A stretch of 64,000 nucleotides of DNA from Leptothoe spongobia TAU-MAC 1115. Lineage in GTDB: Bacteria; Cyanobacteriota; Cyanobacteriia; Phormidesmidales; Phormidesmidaceae. The stretch is from the NCBI RefSeq assembly GCF_018739885.1, contig NZ_JADOES010000014.1:38839-102838 (forward strand), read 5' to 3'. Both the position numbers and the translations under genes were made by a program. How positions within the stretch are numbered: the first letter of the stretch is position 1; every line of letters starts with the position of its first letter. A model generated the notes under the pieces. That model was given only the letters and a program-made list of their open reading frames with translations, did not search any database and was not told where the DNA came from. Shown here in pieces: positions 10,253-19,053 of the stretch.

Positions 10253-10436
10253 AGGACGGTCAATGGGCTATGAAGAGTTTGCTATACGTAACGAGGGAAG
10301 ATGTCCTATCCGATGATAATGCGATATTTATAGGGGGACATCAAGGATTCGTCATCTTGCATCAAGGATTTATTATCCTGATTCAGATTGCCCAAGGTTT
10401 GAATAGGTTATGGCTGCATAGGTTAAGGGGCATGCT
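10253..10436. promoter_or_regulatory. divergent promoter region between TpsA-like 3 and the CHAT gene
   Basis: A short AT-rich spacer with the near-repeated words CATCAAGGATTCGTCATC and CATCAAGGATTTATTATC (about 10338-10378), which could be a tandem binding site. No assigned -10/-35. Confidence 0.35.
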
Positions 10437-12998
10437 ATGAGACGTTTGTCTTCCCAATCACAAAAGTTTCGTCTGTTGGGCTTAGGGCTACTGGGCTTGG
10501 TATTGGCGTTTGCGATCGCGCTCACTCCCTTACCCGCACCCGCCGCACCCCCCCCAGCGACTACGCTTGAAACCAGGGCGTCAGTGGATCCCCTGAGCGC
10601 TGGCCGAGTTTACTACACGTCAGGACAGTTCGCCGCTGCCATTGAGCAATGGCAGACAGCGGCTCAAATCGCTGACCAGCAGGGGGACTTAGCCAGCCAG
10701 GTGATGAGCTGGAATGGCATAGCATCTGCCCATCAAGCATTGAGCCAGTGGGCCCAGGCTAATCAATCTATTGAACAAAGCCAAACTCTCCTAAACAATG
10801 CGTCTGCTCCAGAGCCTATCCTTTGGGCCCAGACCCTCAATACCCAAGCCAGTCTCCTCTTAAACCATACGGGCCAGGCCGAAGCCGCATTAGAAACCTG
10901 GCAGCAAGCGGAGCATTACTACCAGGAGGCTGGAGACCTATTAGGTACCTTAGGCGTCCAAATTAACCAGGCGCAGGCTTTGCAAACCTTGGGCTTTTAT
11001 CGCCGGGCCAGACATCAGTTAGAAGCCCTTGATCAACAGCTGATATCGATGCCGGATAGCGATATCAAAGTAGCTGCATTGCGGAGTCTGGGACAGACAT
11101 TACAGCTGATTGGAGTGCCGAGAGACAGCTATGATGCCCTCGCTCAGAGCCTAGAGACTGCCCGTAATATCGGTGCAACATCGGATGTTAGCTCCATCTA
11201 TTTGAGCATTGCTAAACTAGCTTTCAAACTGGATTCTCCAGCCCAAGCCTTAGAGTATTTTCAAGCTGCCGAAGCGAGCGCCCTCATGCCCCTCGATCAG
11301 CTGCAGGCCCGACTTGGTAAACTAGCCAGTTACATCAACATGGGCGATATCAAATCAATTTCTGGGGTGACAGCGTCCATACAGCAGCAGCTAAATACCT
11401 TACCCCCCAGTCGGACCACCGTTTACGGCACCATCAATTTGGCCCACAGTCTGGCTCGGTTACCCCATTCTCAACGACCGATCTCGAATCAGACAATCAA
11501 TCAGCTTTTGGCAGACGCCTTGCAGGCTGCCAAAAGCTTGGGCGATCAACGGGCCGAGGCTTATACGCTTTCCCAACTGGGGCAGCTCTATCACCAAAAC
11601 CACCAAGAGTCGGCAGCGCTCACCCTGTCTCAAAAATCTCTTACCCTGGCGGAATCGATTCAATCGCCAGACATTATTTCCCAATCAGCCTGGCAGTTAG
11701 GGAAGTTGTTCAAACAGCAGCAACAGCAAGAGTCGGCTGTGGAAGCTTATACCAAAGCCGTGACGGCATTACAGTCCCTACGAGGGGATCTGGTTGCGAT
11801 TAATCAAGATATTCAATTCTCCTATCGAGAGGAAGTTGAGCCTGTGTATCGAGAGCTGGTAGCCCTACTGCTGGCTGAAAATAGTCAAGCTTCCCTAAGG
11901 CAAGCCCGAGATGTATTAGAAGATTTACAAGTTGCTGAGTTAGATAACTTTTTCCAGGAAGCCTGTTTGGATTTAGAAAGTAATCCTATTGATCAGCTTG
12001 ATGCTAAGGCTACTGTGGTGTATTCCATTATTCTTGATGGCCAGCTGTCGGTGATTTATTCTCAGCCTGATCAACCCCTGCAAGCCTATGCAACAGAGGT
12101 GGACCAAGCAACCCTGGAAACTACCTTGCGTTCATTCTTGGCCAGTTTGCATCCATCTGCGGATCGTCCACAACAACTGACCTATTCCCAAACTCTGTAC
12201 GATTGGATCATTCGTCCAGCGGAAGAAGCTGGTATCCTGCATTCTGATCAAACCTTGGTGTTTGTGCTGGATGGCTTGTTGCGCAACCTGCCCATGGCCG
12301 CGCTCCATGATGGTGAACAGTACCTGATTGAAAAATATGCGATAGCGCTGTCGCCAGGCTTGCAGCTATTGCCTGCCAGTGTGTTTAGTCAGCAAGACAC
12401 TCGGGCCATTGTCGCAGGCATTAGTGAATCTCGTGGCCGCTTTAGTGCCTTACCTGCGGTCCAAGAGGAGGTGACAACCATTAGCCAGCTCTTGCCATCA
12501 TTACGGTTGTTAAATCATAAATTTACTAAGCAGTCACTGCGTCAAAGCCTAAGTGATCGCCGAGTCAATGTGGTGCATTTAGCCACCCACGGCCGGTTTA
12601 GCTCCGAATTTAGCCAAACTTTTTTTCTGACCTGGGATGGTGTGGTCAACATTAACGAGCTATCAGAACTGCTTAAACGTCGGCAGACGGACAGTAGTAG
12701 GCCGATTGAGCTGTTGACACTGAGTGCTTGTGAAACCGCCACCGGAGATGATCGAGCTGCGTTGGGATTGGCAGGGCTAGCTGTGCGTTCGGGGGCTCGT
12801 TCCACCCTTGCTACCCTTTGGGCCGTCAAGGATGAAGTGGCCAAGCAACTGATGACCACCGTGTACGAGAACTTGGGACAGGCATCGCTGACAAAGGCTG
12901 AAGCCCTGCGTCAGGCACAGCTAGAGCTGTTGCATAGTGATGACTTTGCCGATCCGTTTTTCTGGGCCGCTTATGTCTTGATTGGTAATTGGCTCTGA
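10437..12998 (+). CDS. exported TPR-CHAT (caspase-like) protein
   Basis: An 853-residue protein. A signal peptide or signal anchor occupies residues 1-37 (hydrophobic LLGLGLLGLVLAFAIA, then PAPAAPP). TPR-like helical repeats rich in A/L/Q run from about 45 to 480, and a C-terminal CHAT domain from about 560 to 853. The clan CD catalytic pair is intact: His718 in HLATHGRF and Cys765 in TLSACETATGDD. The usual GLAGLAVRSGARS and ALWAVKDE strings follow. CHAT domains are caspase/separase-related proteases, but the substrate here is unknown. It lies between TpsA genes and the DUF928/CHASE2/TpsB genes, so a role in processing or quality control of TPS exoproteins in the periplasm is an inference. 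A C8 run at 10548-10555 lies in the signal-peptide end. Confidence 0.9.
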   Translation: MRRLSSQSQKFRLLGLGLLGLVLAFAIALTPLPAPAAPPPATTLETRASVDPLSAGRVYYTSGQFAAAIEQWQTAAQIADQQGDLASQVMSWNGIASAHQALSQWAQANQSIEQSQTLLNNASAPEPILWAQTLNTQASLLLNHTGQAEAALETWQQAEHYYQEAGDLLGTLGVQINQAQALQTLGFYRRARHQLEALDQQLISMPDSDIKVAALRSLGQTLQLIGVPRDSYDALAQSLETARNIGATSDVSSIYLSIAKLAFKLDSPAQALEYFQAAEASALMPLDQLQARLGKLASYINMGDIKSISGVTASIQQQLNTLPPSRTTVYGTINLAHSLARLPHSQRPISNQTINQLLADALQAAKSLGDQRAEAYTLSQLGQLYHQNHQESAALTLSQKSLTLAESIQSPDIISQSAWQLGKLFKQQQQQESAVEAYTKAVTALQSLRGDLVAINQDIQFSYREEVEPVYRELVALLLAENSQASLRQARDVLEDLQVAELDNFFQEACLDLESNPIDQLDAKATVVYSIILDGQLSVIYSQPDQPLQAYATEVDQATLETTLRSFLASLHPSADRPQQLTYSQTLYDWIIRPAEEAGILHSDQTLVFVLDGLLRNLPMAALHDGEQYLIEKYAIALSPGLQLLPASVFSQQDTRAIVAGISESRGRFSALPAVQEEVTTISQLLPSLRLLNHKFTKQSLRQSLSDRRVNVVHLATHGRFSSEFSQTFFLTWDGVVNINELSELLKRRQTDSSRPIELLTLSACETATGDDRAALGLAGLAVRSGARSTLATLWAVKDEVAKQLMTTVYENLGQASLTKAEALRQAQLELLHSDDFADPFFWAAYVLIGNWL

Positions 12999-13451
12999 TC
13001 GGTTGCTGCTGTCTGAGGGCTTCCTGATGGTGAAGGCGGGATGAAAGAACTTTTTGTCAATATGATTAATCTTAAAAAATGTCTACTAGATAGAAATCTT
13101 TTTACAGATCTTATTTTAGACCTTGTAATATTGAACTTAATTGGTGCTCTCTAGGAAGATTTTTCTTCTCAAGAGATTCTATGGTTTTGCTAAAGTATCC
13201 CGTCACTAAGACTATTTGCCGCTTAGGGTTGGGCTTCTTCAGTATGAAAGATTTCTCAGGATGCAAAATTTCTTATTACAGGTGCATTTGATTTCATTCA
13301 GTGTTCGCGCCCTGCCTCTACCATGATTAAGTACATGTAGTTATCCAATTATCCAGTGCCTATTTACGTTGCCTAGTTGATGTATTGGCATACATGTACT
13401 GGCATATTTGAGCATCAGATTCTTGGCTAGAATCGAGTGAGGTTATTTACG
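12999..13451. promoter_or_regulatory. intergenic region before the DUF928-kinase genes, with two TACATGTA palindromes
   Basis: About 450 bp without a gene. The only structure I see is a pair of identical 8-bp palindromes TACATGTA at 13332-13339 and 13391-13398, plus the near direct repeat ATTGGCATA / ACTGGCATA flanking the second. They could be regulator sites for the downstream genes. Confidence 0.35.
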
Positions 13452-14363
13452 ATGAAATATGGCCTGCCAACTAACTTCATTGGGCTGATCTATTCTGCTG
13501 TAGGCATGTGGATAGTTGCGGCAACACCCGGTTGGGCCGTAGTTTTCGTGCCATCGGCGGATAATACAGCCCCCCTGCAAAGTAGCGGAGACCCATCACG
13601 GAGTAGTTTCCAATTTATTCCCCCACCGAATAATCCCACTCCTCGTCACAGTTCTGGTGGCTCTTCGCGGGTTGGGTTTATACCGCCTTTAGATGGCCCT
13701 GTTCCTGTCGATGGGGATGTCTCCCGTGGTGCTAGCTTTATTCCCCCGCCGAATAATCCCACCCCTCGTCACAGTTCTGGTGGTTCTTCGCGCCATGACG
13801 ATTTAATTCAGCTGGATGGTGGCGATAATGGAGCTACTGGGGTGATGTTGGCATTGATTCCACCTAGCTTCTATGGGCTCACTGTCTCATCAAGGCCAAC
13901 GTTCATGGCCTATTTGCCTGCGTCTAGGGCCCACAAGGCAATTTTTAGTCTCCAGGATGCAGCGCAAGCGGTGGTCTATGAACGGACAATTCCCCTCAGC
14001 GGAGAGGGGGGGATTTTGCAGGTTTCGCTGCCCCAAGATGCGCCGGAGTTAGCTGTAGGTAAGCCCTATCGCTGGTTTATAACGTTACAGACAGAGGATT
14101 ACCTAACGCCGGGCAGCCCCTATGTAGATGCTTGGATTAAACGAATTGAGCCTACTTCGGTTGTTTCTCAGGCGATAGCTAGCCATGATCCGTTAGGCAT
14201 GACTGAGGTTTTTGCTCGGGAAGGTCTGTGGTATGACGCGTCAGCCCAGCTTGCTAGTTTACAGCTCACGTCCCATAGTCCCAGTATTGCTGACAGTTGG
14301 GCTGAGTTTTTGACATCTGTAGACCTAGATTTTCTGATCGGGCGCTCTTTTTTGGGAGAATAA
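13452..14363 (+). CDS. exported DUF928 protein
   Basis: A signal peptide (MKYGLPTNF start, hydrophobic stretch, cleavage near PGWAV) supports the ATG at 13452 over the upstream GTG at 13437. A low-complexity linker follows in which a 19-residue motif starting FIPPPNNPTP and ending SSGGSSR occurs twice, about 41 residues apart. The remaining ~190 residues match the DUF928 pattern: LIPPSFYGLTVSSRPTF, then ERTIPLSGEGGI, then VGKPYRWFITLQTE and a C-terminal helical part. DUF928 has no known activity. In cyanobacteria it tends to sit beside CHAT, CHASE2 and haemagglutinin/TpsB genes, as here. Probably first gene of a unit with the two kinases downstream (117-bp gap). Confidence 0.85.
   Translation: MKYGLPTNFIGLIYSAVGMWIVAATPGWAVVFVPSADNTAPLQSSGDPSRSSFQFIPPPNNPTPRHSSGGSSRVGFIPPLDGPVPVDGDVSRGASFIPPPNNPTPRHSSGGSSRHDDLIQLDGGDNGATGVMLALIPPSFYGLTVSSRPTFMAYLPASRAHKAIFSLQDAAQAVVYERTIPLSGEGGILQVSLPQDAPELAVGKPYRWFITLQTEDYLTPGSPYVDAWIKRIEPTSVVSQAIASHDPLGMTEVFAREGLWYDASAQLASLQLTSHSPSIADSWAEFLTSVDLDFLIGRSFLGE
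13614..13793 (+). repeat. pair of ~57-bp direct repeats inside the DUF928 gene
   Basis: Copies at about 13614-13668 and 13737-13791 differ at only a few bases and encode the duplicated proline/serine-rich linker motif. The near identity at DNA level suggests a recent local duplication that could expand or contract. Confidence 0.75.
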
Positions 14364-14480
14364 AGCTGGCTTAGGTATGTTCTAAAAAGATTGGTTGAAA
14401 AACGTCTACTTGGACCTTATTTGCCGACTTTATTTGTCTATTATGCTGATTTTTAGGACATGGGAATAATCATCTAGTAA

Positions 14481-17297
14481 GTGTTTTTAGCTCGCCTGAA
14501 ACAGTTGATTCAGCAAACTAAGCCTATTTGGTTAGTCGCTCCAGGGGTGACAATAGCTGTCATTTTGGCGAATAGTTTTGGGGTTTTTAACTTACTGGAG
14601 TGGGCCGTTCGTGATCAGTTTTTTCGGCTGAGGCCCCTGGTAGCTATGAGCGATCAGGTGGTGGTTGTTACTATCGATGAGCCTGATATTAAGTCCCTAG
14701 GAGACTGGCCCATTACCGATGAGGTTTTAGCTCAATTATTGGTTGCTGTACGGGACCAAAACCCCCGAGTGATTGGCCTAGATCTTTATCGGGATTTACC
14801 TGAAGCTCCGGGGCATGACGAGCTACTAGAGGTTTTTAAGACTACGCCTAATTTAATTGGTGTTGAGACGATTTCGGAGCGTCCAGTGGCACCGCCACCG
14901 GTGTTGGATGAATTAGGTCAAGTTGCGATCGCTGATTTTGTGGAGGACAAGGACCAAACCATCCGGCGGATTTTACTCGGAGCTGAAGATAGCCGCAACC
15001 AATCCTTTAAGACGGGGTTAGGCACCCAGATGGCGCTGGATTATTTAGAGCAAGATGGAATTACCTTGGAGCCAGTCGCCCCCGAGCGGCAGCAATATCA
15101 ATTAGGGCAAGCTACATTTCTGCCCATGGTGCGGCAGGCCGCAGGTTATTTTTATGATGATCTCGGTGGCTATCAAATTCTGCTCGATTGGCATGGCCCT
15201 AGCTGTCAGTTTCAAACGGTTTCCATTACTGATGTGTTGGCGGGAAATATACCCACCGATATGATGCGGGATCGCATTGTTTATATCGGTTCGATTGCTG
15301 CTAGTACCAACGATTTCTTTGCCACCCCCTACAGTGGTGGTTTTCGCCCCCAGTATCCACCCATGGCAGGGGTGATGGTGCATGCCAATATTACGAGCTA
15401 TCTGCTGGATAGCGCTCTGGGAAAGCGCCCTTTCTTGACAGGATGGACGCGGTACAAGCAATGGGCCTGGATCATGGCTTGGGCCTTGGCCGGAACCCTG
15501 GGTAATTGGTGGCTGGAAACCTACAATCATCGTCAGAAACAGCAGCGGTCCTGGCGACTGACGCCAAACATATTCACCACTGGTGGGGTGGTAACCTTGC
15601 TAGGCATTGCCTACGGCAGTTTTTTGATGGGGTTGCTGCTGCCAGTAGTGCCGCCACTGGTGGCTTGGGTGGGAAGTGCGATCGCAACCACTAGCCGGTT
15701 TAAAAATCAACGCTTGCAGCTGACTAATCAACAGCTGATGGACTATGCAGCCACCCTCGAAACCAAAGTACAGGAGCGGACCCAAGAGCTGGTTGACGCT
15801 AAGCAGGCAGCGGATAATGCTAACCAAGCCAAAAGTGAGTTTTTAGCCAATATGAGTCATGAGCTCCGCACACCACTCAATGGCATCTTAGGCTATGCCC
15901 AAATTCTACAAAAAAACCACCATCTGACTGACGACGACCAGAATAGAATTTCGATTATTCACCAGTGTGGAGCCCACTTACTAACGTTGATCAATGACAT
16001 TTTAGACCTGGCTAAGGTGGAAGCCAGGAAACTAGAGCTGTTCCCCACAGAAACCGACCTAGAGTCATTACTGTTAGGGGTGATGGAAATGTGTGAAGTA
16101 AGGGCCCGAACAAAAGGCGTCACATTAAATCTGGACCTTGATCATCCACTGCCCCAAACCGTGATGATCGATGAAAAACGGTTTCGTCAGGTTTTGATTA
16201 ATTTGATTGGTAATGGCATCAAATTTACCGATCAAGGGAGTGTTACGTTTAGTGTTGAGCGATTAGACAGAGCTACCGCCAGGACCGCTAACTCGACATT
16301 AGTCAATGATATATCTAACAACTCAGACTCGAAGCTTTGCCCCATGCGCATATGCGTTGAGGATACGGGCATGGGCATTTCTCCAGAACAACTGGAAATG
16401 ATTTTTAAGCCCTTTGAGCAAATGGTGAATGGTCAGCGTAAGGCAGAAGGAACGGGCTTAGGGCTGGCCATCAGTCAGCATATTGTGAATCTCATGGGTA
16501 GCCAGCTGCAAGTGAGTAGCCAGATTGGAGAAGGTAGCCGATTTTGGGTGGATCTGAATATACCTGTGCTGGACTATGGCAATAACCATCGCTCCAGTAA
16601 ACCAGTTAAGAAGATTATTGGGATTGAGGGAACAGTTCCAACGGTTTTAGTGATTGATGATAATCCGGAAAACTCGTCTCTACTAGTCGACTTTCTGGGG
16701 GCCATCGGGTTTCGCACCTGCATTGCAACCGATGGCCTGATGGGGTTGACCCTGGCTCAACAACAGCAGCCTGATGTGATTGTTGCCGAATTAGTGACGT
16801 CTACGTTAGGTGGGGTGGAGTTAATTCAACAGTTGTGCCAACCTTCAATGGGCACAACTCCAACGAGTAAATCCATTCCCGTGATTGTCATGAGTGCCAA
16901 TGTCTTTGAATCAGACCGCCAGAAAAGTTTAGCGGCTGGAGCGAGTGTGTTCCTTCCTAAACCAATTGATCTTGATGCATTATTGGATACGTTGCAGACC
17001 ATACTAAGGCTGCAATGGATTTACGAGCATCCTATTGTGGAAACGACTCACCCTAACGTTTTAGAGCGGGAAACCTATAATGCGGTACCCTTGCCCTCTG
17101 CCGTGATGGATGAGCTATATCACTTAGCCATGATGGGCAATGTTCAGGGGATTGAAACGAAGGTGAAAGAGATAGCAGTGACAGACGCCCACGCTCAAGA
17201 GTTTGTCGATCGGCTGCAAATATTAGCTGCTAATTTTCAAATCAAACAGATTAAACATCTGTTGCATGCTCACGTATCACCACAAGAGCTGTTATGA
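14481..17297 (+). CDS. CHASE2-domain hybrid histidine kinase with C-terminal receiver
   Basis: A membrane sensor kinase of 938 residues. It has an N-terminal membrane helix (about 16-35), then an extracytoplasmic CHASE2 domain ([43 protein letters not shown] signatures). About three membrane helices follow at 325-400, then a short coiled coil, a HisKA domain with His460 in [18 protein letters not shown], and HATPase_c (N box LIGNGIKF, G boxes DTGMGIS and GTGLGLAIS). The receiver at about 705-825 keeps the acidic pair (VIDDNPEN) and the Lys (LPKPID), but the phospho-acceptor Asp is replaced by Glu770. The GTG start keeps the first helix; no strong ribosome site. Stop overlaps the next start (ATGA). 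Confidence 0.9.
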   Translation: MFLARLKQLIQQTKPIWLVAPGVTIAVILANSFGVFNLLEWAVRDQFFRLRPLVAMSDQVVVVTIDEPDIKSLGDWPITDEVLAQLLVAVRDQNPRVIGLDLYRDLPEAPGHDELLEVFKTTPNLIGVETISERPVAPPPVLDELGQVAIADFVEDKDQTIRRILLGAEDSRNQSFKTGLGTQMALDYLEQDGITLEPVAPERQQYQLGQATFLPMVRQAAGYFYDDLGGYQILLDWHGPSCQFQTVSITDVLAGNIPTDMMRDRIVYIGSIAASTNDFFATPYSGGFRPQYPPMAGVMVHANITSYLLDSALGKRPFLTGWTRYKQWAWIMAWALAGTLGNWWLETYNHRQKQQRSWRLTPNIFTTGGVVTLLGIAYGSFLMGLLLPVVPPLVAWVGSAIATTSRFKNQRLQLTNQQLMDYAATLETKVQERTQELVDAKQAADNANQAKSEFLANMSHELRTPLNGILGYAQILQKNHHLTDDDQNRISIIHQCGAHLLTLINDILDLAKVEARKLELFPTETDLESLLLGVMEMCEVRARTKGVTLNLDLDHPLPQTVMIDEKRFRQVLINLIGNGIKFTDQGSVTFSVERLDRATARTANSTLVNDISNNSDSKLCPMRICVEDTGMGISPEQLEMIFKPFEQMVNGQRKAEGTGLGLAISQHIVNLMGSQLQVSSQIGEGSRFWVDLNIPVLDYGNNHRSSKPVKKIIGIEGTVPTVLVIDDNPENSSLLVDFLGAIGFRTCIATDGLMGLTLAQQQQPDVIVAELVTSTLGGVELIQQLCQPSMGTTPTSKSIPVIVMSANVFESDRQKSLAAGASVFLPKPIDLDALLDTLQTILRLQWIYEHPIVETTHPNVLERETYNAVPLPSAVMDELYHLAMMGNVQGIETKVKEIAVTDAHAQEFVDRLQILAANFQIKQIKHLLHAHVSPQELL

Positions 17298-18685
17298 CTT
17301 CCATCTCAAGTAAACCCATTCGAATCTTACTTGTGGATGATAATGCCATGAACCTGAGGGTGCTATCCGATGCGCTCCACGGAAATGATTGGACGACGTT
17401 AGTGGCAACTGATGGTATGTCTGCCATTGAACAGGCTAAATATGCACAGCCTGATTTAATTCTGCTGGATGTGATGATGTCCGGGATTGATGGTTTTGAA
17501 ACCTGTCAACGCTTAAAAGCACAAGCCGATACCCAGGCAATACCTGTGATTTTTATGACGGCCCTTGCAGATGCAGTCCATAAGGTCCGGGGATTGGAGA
17601 TGGGAGCAGTGGACTATATTACTAAACCCTTTCAGCAAGAGGAGGTATTAGCTCGGGTCAAACTTCATTTGCGACTAAGTTTGCTGACTCAACAGTTAGA
17701 ATCACAAAATACCTTACTAACCCAGGAAATTTCTGAAAAGACGGTTGCTGAATCTCGACTACAGCACCTGATGCAAGATCTGGAAAATAGGGTACAACAG
17801 CGTACCTCCGAGTTGTCAAACTCTCTGAGGCAACTACAGCAGGCTCAGCTACAGTTGGTTCAGAGTGAAAAAATGTCAGTTTTGGGCAATTTAATCGCTG
17901 GTGTAGCCCATGAGCTCAACAATCCCATCAATTTTCTGCAAGGTAATCTCGAACCGGCTAAAGACTATATTGATGACTTACTGCGGTTGATTGATCTCTA
18001 TCAGAAAACGTTTCCTGAATCTGATCAGGTGATTGAGGATGAGATTGCCAATATTGATCTGGACTTCTTGCGACAAGACTTACAAAAATTGTTGGCATCA
18101 ATGGCTGTAGGGATAGATCGGATTTTTAACATTAGTGTGAGTTTAAGAACATTTTCCCGTGCCGATAAAGAATATAAGGTGCCTTTTAATGTGCATGATG
18201 GGCTTAACAGTACCTTACTCATTTTGAAGCATCGCTTGAAGGAACGGGAGAACAGAGCTGAAATTCACATTCAGAGATGTTATCAAGAGATCCCAGAGAT
18301 TGAATGTTTTGCAGGACAACTCAATCAGGTCTTTATGAATCTGTTGGCAAACGCGATTGATGCTTTTGATGAGGTTGAGCTATCCTGCTGTGATCTTGAT
18401 GCTCAGACTAATAAAATTATCGTGAGTACTGGATTGGCTGAGGACAATGATAATATTCTGATCACTATTGAGGATAATGGTGCGGGCATTGATGAGACGA
18501 TCAAACCTCGCATCTTTGATCATTTATTTACTACCAAGGGTGTTGGCCGTGGGACAGGATTAGGCTTGGCGATTGTCCGGCAAATTGTAGTCGATAAGCA
18601 CGGTGGTTCAATTGATGTGGCATCTACCTTAGGTAAGGGAACCTGTTTTATCCTGATGTTACCGATTAAAGCGTCGGAAGCTTAG
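17294..18685 (+). CDS. receiver-histidine kinase (response regulator fused to HisKA kinase)
   Basis: A soluble 463-residue two-component protein. The N-terminal receiver has VDDN and a normal phospho-acceptor Asp59 in [17 protein letters not shown], with TKPF Lys downstream. A coiled-coil linker (about 125-195) leads to a HisKA-type kinase with His206 in [17 protein letters not shown] box [10 protein letters not shown] and G boxes EDNGAGID and GTGLGLAIV. Its start overlaps the stop of the CHASE2 kinase by 4 nt, which means translational coupling. A phosphorelay is likely: CHASE2 kinase to Asp59, then control of this kinase's own output. No DNA-binding domain is present, so the final target lies elsewhere. 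Confidence 0.9.
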   Translation: MTSISSKPIRILLVDDNAMNLRVLSDALHGNDWTTLVATDGMSAIEQAKYAQPDLILLDVMMSGIDGFETCQRLKAQADTQAIPVIFMTALADAVHKVRGLEMGAVDYITKPFQQEEVLARVKLHLRLSLLTQQLESQNTLLTQEISEKTVAESRLQHLMQDLENRVQQRTSELSNSLRQLQQAQLQLVQSEKMSVLGNLIAGVAHELNNPINFLQGNLEPAKDYIDDLLRLIDLYQKTFPESDQVIEDEIANIDLDFLRQDLQKLLASMAVGIDRIFNISVSLRTFSRADKEYKVPFNVHDGLNSTLLILKHRLKERENRAEIHIQRCYQEIPEIECFAGQLNQVFMNLLANAIDAFDEVELSCCDLDAQTNKIIVSTGLAEDNDNILITIEDNGAGIDETIKPRIFDHLFTTKGVGRGTGLGLAIVRQIVVDKHGGSIDVASTLGKGTCFILMLPIKASEA

Positions 18686-19053
18686 TTGTAGAGTGGCGGA
18701 TTGTGATTCAAATATATTTCACCTTTTTAAGGTTTTTAAGGGATAAGGATTTTATAAGATCCAAAAATTATGTCTGAAGCGGTTGCCATGGCAACCTGTA
18801 CATCAAAAGATATAACCTAATTGAATCCTCATTCCTAAGCAGGTGGAATGAGGTTCGGCGCAATCCAATGATTTCTCTGTATTTTCTTAAGAAAGCACAA
18901 GATGCTAGGCGTAACCCCGTAATTTCTCTGTTAACCTGGACCGCGCACACAAAAGATCATATGTTGAAGGGCATGAATCTTAGCTAGGCGACTGGGGCAT
19001 CCTGAGGCAGCTAGCAGGTTCCCATTTTGCTCAGACAGCGTTTCCTTTGGATT
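18686..19053. repeat. palindromes and a degenerate direct repeat between the kinase and tpsB-like genes
   Basis: It contains a perfect 16-bp palindrome of GGTTGCC / GGCAACC at 18781-18796 and a 9-bp stem CCTCATTCC / GGAATGAGG at 18827-18853. On the minus strand two related ~33-nt units begin with CAGAGAAAT, about 54 nt apart, between 18850 and 18930. The 16-bp palindrome may terminate the kinase unit, though no T-run follows. Confidence 0.45.

Noticed and set aside
13380..13400. NtcA binding site GTA-N8-TAC
   Set aside because: GTATTGGCATAC has a spacing of six, not eight, so the consensus is not met.
18768..18950. 60-residue minus-strand frame with a repeated REI-GLR motif
   Set aside because: The repetition comes from the non-coding DNA repeats in that spacer; no start signal.
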